Shown here: positions 42,056 through 53,457 of the stretch, in pieces
How positions within the stretch are numbered: position 1 is the stretch's first letter
Layout of the letters: every line of letters begins with the position of its first letter
Source: Chondrus crispus
Taxonomy: Eukaryota > Rhodophyta > Florideophyceae > Gigartinales > Gigartinaceae
DNA length: 64,000 nucleotides
Direction: 5' to 3'
Assembly (NCBI RefSeq): GCF_000350225.1
Contig: NW_005178504.1
Span: 1 to 64,000, forward strand
Translations under genes and position numbers: made by a program
The notes under the pieces: model-generated
What the model was told of the DNA's origin: nothing
The model's database searches: none
The model's input: only the letters and a program-made list of their open reading frames with translations

Positions 42056-45000
42056 AGACGGGAATCTCGAGGGAGTCACGAGAGGCGCAGTTTCAACGTA
42101 CTGCGTCCGGGACTCAGTCCCGTTCCCAATCTCTAGCAAGAAAGGAAGGCCTCGACGAGGAGGTAGTTGAAATAGGGGATAGGCCGAAGGAGCCGACTGT
42201 TGTCAAGAAAATTCTAAGTCGAGAGAACGATCGTCCGATGGATCAAATTTGTAGGCCCTGGTACAGGGTTAAGCGACAAGAATGTCCTGAAAAGACCTTG
42301 GCCCTCGCGCGAAAAAACTACAAAGTTTACGCGGACATTGGACCAACGGTCGGATTGATGAGTCGAGTGTTGTCCGTGTTGGACACAGGTGCCGGACCGA
42401 ATTTGGTTCGAAGGTCGGAACTTCCGGCAGGAATGGAAATGTTGGTGTCCTACGGACCGACCCAAGACATTGGCGACGCGAACAATAGGCCACTCCGGAC
42501 TCTCCGCACGATTAGAATGCCTGTGAGGCTTGGAAAATTTGTGGCCGCAGCCGAGTTTATTGTATGCGAAAAACTAGCAGTCCCGCTAATTCTAGGCGCG
42601 GACTACTGTGACCGGTTTGTGGAAGCAATTTATCCAAGGAAGAAAACGGTTGAGTTGGCGGATTTCTCGGAGGTTCCGATAGTTAGGCGGTTCTCGACGA
42701 GAAAAGGGAAGAAGAATCTCGTCCCGGGAGAGGACGAGAATGATGGAAAGGGGGAGCGATTTTCCCTAAGGTAAAAGTGGCAAGAGCCACGACTATCGAG
42801 CCAGGGACGCAACGCGTCGTGGAATGCACCTCGAAGAGGGCGGGCTTGGTTGTGGTTCAGCCGTACTCTTCGTTGTACGAAAGGCACAGGTCGACGTGCA
42901 CGAATGGTGTCGTTCAGGTTGAGCCTGACAGGCCATTTCGTTTACTCGTTGCGAATTTTAGGACGTACCCTGTCAGGGTGCAAAAAGGCCAAGTGGTGGC
43001 AGAATTATTACCGCACCCGAGGGCCGTGCTCGAGAGCCAAACCACCATTGGTGAATTTCTCGGAATTCAAGAAAGGAAGAAGGAAACTTTTCCTGATTCC
43101 ACCAAGACGCCTAAGGGCGAGATAAGATGCAAACCGTCGGAGCAAGCGCGCGAGGACCAGCCAGAAGAACGGTCGAGTGGGCTCTCTGCCACGGCATCGT
43201 CGAAGCCGGAGCAGCGAATTGAGCCCCCACCGCTGGATGTGGAGGACCTCGACCTGAGCCACGTGCCGGAACGGCTGCGCGAGCGGTTCCGACGGATGTT
43301 GAAGAAATACTCTAAGGTGTGGGATGGGACTCTTGGTGAAATTAACACCACGGTCCACCGGATCGAGCTGGTCCCGGAGACCAGGCCCATCGCAAAAGCT
43401 CCTTCACGAGCCGGTCCAAGGGCTCGGGAGGTCGAGGACGCAGAAGTACAGAAGATGTTAGAAGCAGGAGTCATCGAACCGGCGGAGTCAGAATGGGCGT
43501 CGCCCGCTTTATTAGTGCCCAAGCCGGACGGATCGATGCGTTTTTGCGTAGACTACCGCAGGTTCAACGCGGTAACGGTGAAGGACACGTACCCTTTACC
43601 GCGCATGGACGAGTGTCTGGACTCGCTTGGAGACACCAAGGTTTTCTCCGCGTTGGACGCGATCTCGGGATATTGGCAGATGCCTATCCCTGAGTGCGAC
43701 CGCGACAAGACCGCATTTTCGTGTCACTCAGGTCTGTATCGCTTCTCAAGAATGCCCTTCGGGCTAACCAACGCACCAGCGGCGTTCCAGAGAGCAATGG
43801 ATATCCTGCTCTCTCCGTTCAGTTGGAAATGTTGTTTGGTGTATCTGGATGACATAATAATTTTTCGCAAGTCGTGGGAGGAGCACATCGTGCACGTGGA
43901 TGAAATACTTTCCGTATTGGAAACGGCAGATGTCAAGCTCAAGCTTCGTAAGTGCGAATTTTTCGTGGAAAAGATAAAGTACCTGGGCCACGTCGTCCGC
44001 CCAGGTACGCTAGAAGTCGATGTCGCACGAACCGCCGCGTTGGAACAAGTGCGGTACCCCCAAACGCAGACCCAGCTCAGAAGTTTCCTGGGACTCTGCA
44101 ATGTCTACCGCAGGTTTGTCCCACATTACGCGAAAATCGCGCATCCGCTCAATCAAGTATTGAAGAAGGTACAACCGGTCCAGTTGGAAGGATTCGACGA
44201 ACCGTGCGAAAACGCTTTTCATAAGCTCAAGGACTCCATCTTGGCACCGCCGGTGTTGGCGCTGCCGAAAAAGGACCTACCCTACTCGGTAGATACAGAT
44301 GCAAGCAACTATCAAATAGGCGCTGCATTATTTCAAACGCATCCGGATGTGCAACGTAAACCCATCGGGTTCTTTTCAAGAACGTTAGCCGCAGCCGAGA
44401 GAAACTATTCTGTATCAGAAAAGAATGTCCAGCGGTAATTTGGGCCGTACAGACTTTAAGACCATATCTATATGGCGAGCACTTCATCGTGCATACCGAC
44501 CATGCCTCATTGAGGTGGTTGATGAACGTAACCGACCCCAGCGGGAGATTAATCCGATGGAGGCTTCGCCTCTCGGAATTTGATTTCGAAATCAAGTACA
44601 AGAAGGGCAAGGCAAACAGCCAAGCTGACGCCCTGTCAAGATTACGGACCGCAGGAGAAACCGTCGACGAAATCGACGACGAAATCCCATGCTTTATGGC
44701 CGAACCGGCCGAGGGCACCGTGGAGGACGAGGACAGTTTTGACGCGTTAGACGACATTCTCGCTCTTGAGGGGGGGACCGCCCCTGAGCGCCTCGGTCAA
44801 TTCCAAGCTGTCACTCCGGAGGAGCTCATTCGCAAGCAAGCCGTCGACCCCTTCTGCAACCGCATCAAGGAAGAAATGGACGCCGGAAAGGTGAGAACGT
44901 TCAGCATGGAGACCGAGGAATTCGAAGGAACTCTATGCCGTACCGCGGCGGAGTTTTTACAAGTGGTGATACCACAATCGTTAAGGGACCGCGTCCTAGG

Positions 45001-46483
45001 GTTGAGCCACTACGCAAAATTGGCAGGCCACCCGGGAAGCAGGAATCTTTACAAGACATTGAGAAGATATTTTTATTGGCCTACGATGGCCGTAGACTGC
45101 TACGCAGTCGCGAAGAATTGCGCTGCATGTGCGCGGGAAAGGGTGAAGTTAAGAAGAAACACGAAGGAAATGAAGCTGTTCACGCCCAAAGCTCCGCTGG
45201 AGTTTGTCGCAATCGACATCCTCGGCGAGCTAATTACAACTAAACGAGGGAATCGGTATATTCTCGTGATCAGCGATCGATACTCGAAACTGGTACGAAC
45301 CGTACCGTTGAAGAAGATATCAGCTGCGCACATCGCACAAGCCTTCGTTCACCATTGGGTATTCGTGTACGGACCGCCGGTCAAGCTGCTGTCCGACAAT
45401 GGAACACAGTTCACGGCCCGGTTCTTTCAGAATGTCTGCCTAATTCTCGGCATACGCAATGTGTTCATAACTACGTACCACCCGCAAACCAACGGCCAAG
45501 TTGAGAGGTTTAACCGCACGCTGACTTCCGCGTTGCGAAAATATGTTGGAGAGCATCCCAGGGAATGGGACTTATTTAGCGACGCTGTGACGTTCGCATA
45601 CAACACGCAAGTTCATCGAACTACGAACATCGCGCGCTTCGAGCTGGTGTTAGCTCGAGCGCCGAGAAGCATTGCGTTACAAGCCCAGCCAAGTTTAGAA
45701 GGATTTAGCTCGAATCGAGCGTACTACCTGAAATAGCAGTCGTGGTTGGAAAGCCTGATGAAAGGCGCTGATAAGAGCTTGTGAAAAGAACAAGCGCGCT
45801 ACAAGCGAAAATTTGACGCACGGCTCCGCAAACCGAGGTATGACGTCCCTTCAGGATCACACGTATTCCTTCGGAAAGAGCAAGGCACGGCCACCGAGCC
45901 GAAACATAAGTTGGCACAAGTGGCTACGGGTCCGTATCAAGTGAAGGACTCAACTGAGAATACGGGCGTCATTGCCATCGGCGACCAAGAAGAGCGCGTG
46001 TCGCGAGATAGATTCGAATTAGCCCCTAGTCCCATGGACCACACGCCGATAATCGGGCTACGACAAGCGCTACAGTTCCTCAATCGAGAAGGGAAACGAG
46101 AAGAACCCGCCGCGCAAGCGAAGAATAGGACGGATGAAGGACCGTTGGTAAATCAGGAAGCTGCCGGCATCCCGCCCGATCTACAAGAGATGGGAGGTTC
46201 GGAAGAGCAGGATGAGGATGAGTCGCTGGCTCTTCGGAAGGGGGAAGGACAGTTAGACACGCAGGAAGAAGGAGCTGAGAGTCAGGAGTATGTGATCGAC
46301 AAGATCGTGGACCACGCCTACGACGGGGAGAAATTAATTCTCAAAGTGAGATGGTATGGGTATACCCTCAAGGACGCAACGTGGGAACCCATTGAGCAAT
46401 TGCCCCGCAGCGCGGCCGTCACGTATTTCCGAAGTAAAAGATTATCCTTGCCCGCGCAGGTCGCGCAAGCGCAATCAGGATAG
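42056..46483 (+). mobile_element. pol: Pol region of C2 (PR-RT-RH-IN-chromodomain)
   Basis: Protease motif LDTGAGPNLV near 42380; reverse transcriptase from about 43480 with RFCVDYRRFNAVT and YLDD near 43845; RNase H with VDTDASNYQIG near 44290 and HTDHASLRWL near 44490. Integrase has a zinc finger (AGHPGSRN...NCAACARE) near 45025-45130 and core motifs VAIDILGE, SDNGTQF and QTNGQVERFNR up to 45530. A chromodomain (EYVIDKIVDHAY, KVRWYGYTLKDATWEP) lies near 46285-46410. It is a chromovirus by its chromodomain and belongs to a broken element. Confidence 0.85.
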
Positions 46484-49400
46484 TGGTAATCAAGAAGTTC
46501 ACATGTCAGTGTCAGTGCGGTAATCCGCACTGGGCAGAGCAAGCCGACCTGAGGGTCAAGAAAAGGGGAACGATGAGATGGCACGAACCAGGTGAGGGGC
46601 CTTCAGACAGCCACCCGCAAGTAGAGCAGCGCGCGCACGAGTAGGATGAGCGTCGTGATGAGATACTCAGGTCGGGAGTCGCGTAACGATGTGCCAAGCC
46701 AAGAAAGAACGTTGGAAGAACGGGGACATGGACTGGATAATCCCCATTTTTCACTCTTACCTTCATAACTGTTCGGTCTCGTTTTTCTTTTATTTGTGAT
46801 TGCTTTTGTGTTATTCTATTTTATTTTGTTTTTGAGACCTTAGGGACACGACCCCGCACCGCGGAGTTCGGTCAGCAAGTTTATGAGAAGTCCAAGGAGG
46901 ACATTGAAGAGGCGATGATCTTCGAGATCAATTCCGCCTTTGACAAGGTTACGGCCGACGCCCGCGTCGCGGGATTCCCACCATTCAGGGCAAGGCCCAG
47001 GAGGAGCTAAGAGACGTAGGAGAACATGACTCTACGACGGGTGTTCCTACGTCATAGATAGAGCCAGAAGGAGATGAGGCACTACCCACATTTGGAACAC
47101 ACACGCACAATCACCGGATGCCCGTGAAATTAGGAATGGGATCAGTGGTCCACACGCGCGTGAAGCGTAATTTATTTGAGAATTTAATGGGTGTCGAAAG
47201 CGAACTATTGAGCGAGCGGTATCAGAGCGAACGCCAGCCTTGTCAACTCGCCTCGAATGTGTTGAGCAGGCTCGACAAGCCGTGAGACGGACGTTTAACA
47301 AACGAGAGGATCCCCGAGCAAGGACAATGTGCATGCCTACAGGAGATTGAGAAATCGCCAGAGGGGATGTCGTCCCAATGGGTCGTTGCTGTTGATCCGC
47401 CGATTGCGAAAAACACCACCGCAACCGCAATTTTTACCACGAGCAGCGTACTCACCGGGTCATAACGATGACCTCTCTTTTCTTTTCTTTTCCTTTCCTT
47501 TTCTTCGTTTCGGTTTTGTTTATTTTTTTGATGTCGAAGACACAGCCCCGGGCAACGTCCGGTGGACCTAAGAGAATGAGGGAGGTGAACCAAGTCGCCC
47601 ACTTACAAGAAGAGAAAAGAAAATGGATGCACGACGTTGATGGCAAAACAGGTGACATTAGATAGATTAGAAAAATATATATATATACGTAGCGAACGCC
47701 GTCAGACAGGACGGAGTCCGGAAGACGCGTGCTCTACGAGTGACCGTGCACGACGATAAGATTAAGGCAGAGCTTCCCGGAGGGGCGTACTTCATGTCGT
47801 TGGGGAAAGGCTGAAATGGCCGACGGCTGGTTGAAGGACTGTGTGTAATTGAGGAAGTGTTTGGGGGCAACCAGGCGGCGGCATAATGGGAGAGCGGAAC
47901 GCATTTGAAAGGGGGTAAGTGAAGTAGCAAGCGTGGTTCTGTAGTCGTGTGTATGTGTAGGCCTACCGATTAGGTTGTGTCGGTCGCGAATGCTATACAC
48001 CCGAATATCCCGTGCAAGTTGGCTATTCTCGCTGATACTGTGGGGGCAACAGGGAAAGGAGGAGCAGACTACTCTCCTCCACAGTGGACACGGGGGTGCG
48101 TCAGACGTACGAGTGGGTTACCTTGGAGCCGAGGGAGAGGGTGTTCAAAGGATGTAGCTGATGTGCATGTGTACGCGGGCAAGGCGAAGCAGGAGGAAGT
48201 GGATGATGAGATGTGCAACGAGGCTGTGGTATTGGCAGGAACGAGTGTGGGAGGCGTGGGAGGCGTACCTCTTGAGGATGAAGAGATGCACCACGATGCG
48301 AGGGGAGAGTCCGAAGGGCAGGCAGTTGTCGTTGGATGGCCCATCGCGTAAGCCGCGGGACATCCCGGAGTGTAATTCGAGGGGGTGTTACTTCCGGACA
48401 CCCCCGAGTACACCGCAACAACACCCCGTGAAGAACGACAAGTGTGGCGATGCCCAAGTGGAACACAGGACACCGCTCGGAAGTTTTAACTAATTTTAAG
48501 AAAAGAGAGACGAGGTCGGTCGCATGGGACGCTGAGCCTTCTTGGGATAAGTGTACTGCACACGAATCGCGTCCACGACGAACGTTGCCTCTGTCGAGAC
48601 AACGTCATCCGCTCGCGCTTATATCTTTTCTTTTGTCAATGTTTTTGTTTTGTTTTGTATCGATCAACAGGACCTCGTTACAGAGGAGAAGTAGAAGGAA
48701 ACGGATCGTCAGGTAGACTATTGACGATCGTCGCAAAAAGACTTCAGACAAGCCCACGGGGATACACCAAGCGACGCCCCCCGTCGCGGTCTACTCGCGA
48801 TTGAGGGGGAGCCGAAGAGGCAACGCTGTACTTAGGATATCGAGAGACGTGGTGAGATACGTCCCTCTGCGGACGAACCCGCATCTCGTAGCGTTGAGCA
48901 CTTTTTATTGGAACCTGGAAGCAGCTCACCGGACGTTCTATCACAACCGACCACGTCGTGGTCACCAGAAGAGAGAAATTGACAAGCTAATCTGTAGCCC
49001 TGTGAGGGTCAGCTTGTGATCGTATTATTTATAACGGAGCCAAGAGCGTCGCACCACCCCTCTTTTTCTTCCCACAATGGGACCAACTACCACGACGAGG
49101 GAGAGTTCCTGTCTCTCTTCCTTTCAAACACGCCCGCTTCGTCTTTCTTTTTTTTTGGGGACCTCTCCTTTACCTGTTCAATGTACATTTCTTTTAGTGA
49201 GGAGTGACCCTGCCCCGACGAGCCAAAAGGGTTCATAGAAGCCCCACGAAAGGCTCACTTAGGACCCTGTCCAAGAGCCCAAGCAGGGAAACAAAAACTG
49301 CCAGACAGCTCGCTGCCAGCGACAGAGCTTCGGACGAGTCACCACTGGTCGTAAGAATTATTTATGACCCCGAACGAGGCCGGGGTCCCTTCAATAATGT

Positions 49401-50746
49401 CTATCGCTACTGTTGAACTGGTCGCCAGGACGTTGGTCACGGACGAGAAACATCATCAACGATCCTCGAGGATCAAGGAGATGAAACGGGATAAATGGAG
49501 GAGCACAAATCGTATCGTATGAGACGCGCAAGCACGGACGTGCGCTCGATTTCTGGGCGGTCGGTCGTTCATGCCCTTGACTATAACGGATGTGTCGGAA
49601 CTCGTATTCATTTTAGTTTCTCTTTGACGAGGGGAATCCCTCCTACTTAGAGAAAAGCTGCGAATTCGCCAAGGGCAAGCTACCTGACAACCCGACGGGT
49701 ATTGTTGACGAAGAAATTATCCGATCGTACCTCGTTCGCTCGAGCGTATATGTGTAACCTCTGTTGATATTGCTCGGGAAGTGGGAGACACTGTTCCTCC
49801 ACACACAGCGGGGATCGTTGGAGAAACGGTAACGACGTACATATACATGTACACACTGCCAGTCGACTGATTTGACGTGTACGACGCTTTCGTAGGAGAT
49901 GACTGCTTGCGCCGCTCAAAAAGGGTACACAAAAACGATGCGAAAGTTTGTGTAAGGAAGCGTTTTGCTCAGGGTGAACACAGAGGACCCAGAAGAATGC
50001 CCTGGCAAGGAGGAACGGCATCCGTTTTCGTACGGTAACTTGACTAAGGCTCCCGCATCAATCAATGAACGCCAATCCTTACCCTCCGGACCTCAACGAG
50101 GGAATTGATTGATACTACCCGCGCACAGAAAAAAAAGGGGGGCGTGTGGGCCCCGTCAAAGCGTTGGATAAAGAGGAGGAAAAGGAAAATGAGGAGAAGG
50201 ATGACGTACGTGTTGGATAAAGAGAAGAAAAATGCAACAAGAGGAGGAAGTTGATAGGAGAAGGAAATGCAATTTATTTTCGGTGGAACGAAGGGAAGTG
50301 TCGACGATGAGAGGACACTCTCAGAGAACAATGACCCGAACATGGATCGGCAGGACGCTACCATCGGCAATGGGTCAATGGGACAATTCACCCAAGGATT
50401 TTTTCCTTCGGAAGTGAGGCAACAAGCTGCGCCAGTAAGCGCAGGTCAACGAGGGACGCTCCTCGAAGAGCCCTCTCGTTTATTCCGTGAGCACGGAGCG
50501 ATGTGCGATAGACGCTGGCGGCGCCGTCGTTCTTTTTGATAACATCTGGAGAGGACCGGGGGTCGAACCTCCCCTGGTCGATTGGACTGCGTCGACGATT
50601 GGTGACAGGGGGGCGGCAACCGGAACAGCCGCAGGAGAAGGGGGACGAGCTGGGACGTGCACAGGGGAAGACGATGCAGGAGGAGCCGAGGGGGTAAGGG
50701 ACAAAGAATTTCCCTTCCTTTCTTGGGCTGCGCGCACGGACAGACT
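46484..50746. other. 4.3-kb noncoding region of C2
   Basis: No ORF here has recognisable features. Several T-rich tracts recur on the plus strand (around 46770, 47470-47530, 48620-48660, 49140-49160 and 49610), each after GC-balanced sequence. From about 50130 to 50280 the plus strand becomes purine-rich. A short TA dinucleotide run lies at 47675-47690. The region may include leader or trailer for the antisense transcript. Confidence 0.5.
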
Positions 50747-52339
50747 TTAAGTCCGGCTAGCTGAAGAGGGGATCTCTCTCGTCTCTGATAGAGGTTGACA
50801 CCTGGCCACTGGAGGTGAATGGGACCGCAAAGGGGATTTGAGCTCCTCAAACCGAGGGGCTTTCGTCGCCCTTATCGAAGCATTCACGGGAAGAGTGGGG
50901 TCGGCCGGATCGACAGGGAGTGAAGTCGGTGAGACCGGTAACACAGGGCGAGAACGCAAAGGCTCTCTGGGACAGAGGTCGCGCTCGCGGGGATCCGCAA
51001 GGAAGATGGGCATTTCAACCGGAACGGGCGTCTGACTCCCATACTGTCGACTCAGACGCGCCTCGTCGCAAGAACATTGCGATCCCGTCCAGGGGTTAAA
51101 CCTAGCGTAGTCCCCCGCACCACGATGAGCACGACCAGGAGAGAAGGAGGGGCCTTGCCGGACGAAGGAACGAGAGGAATTTTGACGCGGTATCAAGTCC
51201 CAATCGACATCCTCTATTTTATCGAGGAGAGAATGCAGTTCGGTGTCTGCATCAGCACCGCCCAGGGGAACCGAATAATCGAGGCGTCGCATGAGGCTGA
51301 TGAGCTGGGGAGGCAAGTACCACAACCTCCAGCAGTCGTAGGTCTCCCACAGGAGGGTCACTGCCACTTTGGTACACCACTCTGTGAGAAAGACTACCCA
51401 AAGGCCATGTCGAGGATCACGTAAATACCTTCCGTAATACGTGTACACCGGGCCGAGCTCAGCCCAGAAGCCTTGGCAGATCTCAAATTGGCTCCACCAC
51501 GACGGAATACGTTGATAACGATTCGCGTAATGGCACCTCGCGATATCGCGCACCTCCACCTTCTGGTAGGCCACAAAATAACCCGTGTCAGACCGAATAC
51601 GGCGTTCGAAGCGCACTGTGTGCTGGAAGAAGGGGATGGTACCCCGCTTGATAAGTCGGAAATTAGCCGGAATTATGGCGTTGGTCCACATCATAGCGTC
51701 GCCCGAGACGGTCCATTGGTTGAACCAAAGGCGGTTAGCTTCACGAGGAGGGTTATCGGAGGTCCAGGCCATCATGTTATCGAGGTAAGACCGCTCGCCC
51801 TCGGTGCGAAACTGCCACGTGTCACAACCGAATTCCTCAGGGATGAGATCCTGCGTCAATGGCAGCTCAAGCCTGTCGAACACAGCGGTCATGAAGCGGG
51901 TCGATAACACCGCACGACCATGAGGCGGAGTGTGACACAGGATGGAGGGAGGAATGGCGATGCGAGCCAACCAATCGTAAGATCGAATAGCTTGAAGGGG
52001 GATTTGTCCTGGAAGCATACCGGCGCCGTCGGCGAACGAGTAAGCAATGTCATCGAAGGCGCATACACCGATCACAGAGAACCATTCAGCGGAAGCAAAA
52101 AGCTCAGGATTAAGGCGCATGGCCTTATCGTGGAGCTCCGACGCAGCAGGGTATTGACGCGAGGACGGAGCGTTAGGATCGGAACCGATGTGGCCAACAG
52201 GGCCAGCATGTTAGGAATCAGGGGGTAATCGAGGGATGGAAGGAAGACTTAGAGGGTCGTAGGAAGTGGAAGAAAAGCCCACACCGTAGCGCTTGCGTTT
52301 GGTACCACCACTTGAGTGGCTCGGGGATGAAGGAAACAT
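50747..52339 (-). mobile_element. Antisense gene region of C2 (decayed)
   Basis: On the minus strand, opposite to gag-pol, between pol and the 3' LTR. It contains FADGAGMLPGQIPLQAIR, FGCDTWQFRTEGER, SDTGYFVAYQ, PSWWSQFEICQGFW, DPRHGLWVVFLTEW, LLWETYDCWRLWYLP and PLGGADADTELHSLL in that order, then a Pro/Ser-rich tail. The copy at 60853 shares all these blocks, and the A protein (17785-15452) shares the GWSNLE/WWSQFE, LSEW/LTEW and DWSLP/DWDLIP anchors. It is broken here. No known domain is recognised. Confidence 0.72.
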
Positions 52340-52526
52340 GAGGCCCGTGTTGCTCTTGCACTTTCACCGATTACCGGATACGGCGGTGTAGGGTTATGAG
52401 AGAAACGGAGAGGAGATTATACGATGGCGGAGAGGCGTACAAGAGCGCTCGGAAGGGGGATATGTAGTGCAATACGCACCTGACGAGGGGGGTGAAAAGA
52501 AGTGAAAAAGGAAACAAATTGGATAC

Positions 52527-53457
52527 TGTAGTCCGGGTTTGGGGGACACACGTGTGCGACGAAGCGCACGAATATTTTAATTATTTACTAATTAGATCTA
52601 GAATCTAGAGCCGGGAGCTACTGTACTCGCCCTGGCGGGGCTCTATATAACTTGGGCCTTTGACCGACGAAGTCAATAAACCAACCCGAGTTGCCAGAGT
52701 TTGATATCGCCTTGGTCGAAGTCCGTGTTTTACAAGACATTACCTTTTACTACAGATTACTTTATCCTTTGCGCTCGGGGGTCCCTTTTCCTTATCCTTT
52801 TACCTTTTCTATCTCTACATCTATTTTTCCCTTAATTGTGTTGGTTCCATTGGAGTCGGTCGGGACCGATCCGGTGTTGGTGTGATTGCCATCGGGCTGC
52901 ACGTAGGTCGTAGCGCTGCTACAGTGTCCTGTTCCGTCGGAAGGCTGTTGCAACGACGCCTCCTTCGAAGGTCTTATCATACAAGACAGTGTCGGTACCA
53001 CCAACCGCGATTGCGATCGCATTGGTGTCGGTGTTTTGCCATCGGGCAACACGTTGGTCGTAGCGTTGCTACATAGTTACGTTCCCGTCGGGTAGTGCTA
53101 ATCGAGCCCCCGTCGAAGACCTTGAATTATATACAAGGTGCTGAAGACGCTCGTCGAGCATTGGCCTTACAACCAAGCGAATCGCGTTACATTCTCGTAG
53201 ACAAGCCCAACCTGCACTCGTCGAGCACTCAAGTCTTCACAAGTCTCTACCACCATTATCCTCCCGGGCCGGGTATCTTTCCTTCACCCCCCCGTCGGAG
53301 TCGAGCTACCGTGGGCCGCAAGCCCACACAAGTGGAAAGGGAGTCTCGAACGCTCCGTAGCGCGTGCCATCGGCAGTGGTTGTTGCTGTTGCTGTTTTTC
53401 TTCTTTTTGTTTGACCGTCGGACTGTGTTCGCGGCCTGCCAGGCACATTGCACTACA
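52527..53457 (+). repeat. Family C 3' LTR of C2 (931 bp)
   Basis: TGTAGTCCGGGTTT...TTGCACTACA. It is preceded by a purine-rich tail (GGGGGGTGAAAAGAAGTGAA). TATATAA at 52644. It lacks a 60-70-bp AT-rich segment present in the other two C LTRs and is otherwise highly similar. Confidence 0.88.

Larger units (their letters stand above)
38592..53457 (+). mobile_element. Family C: 14.9-kb Ty3/gypsy chromovirus with an antisense gene (C2)
   Basis: Order: 5' LTR (38592-39590), primer-binding site, gag (from 39753), pol with protease, reverse transcriptase, RNase H, integrase and a final chromodomain (to 46483), a 4.3-kb noncoding stretch, an antisense gene (52339-50747), 3' LTR (52527-53457). All parts are present, but the element is broken, with several interruptions across gag, pol and the antisense gene. 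The LTRs are alike in their right two thirds and diverge with indels in the first 150 bp. It ends inside RNase H-linker sequence of the B2 copy. Confidence 0.88.
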
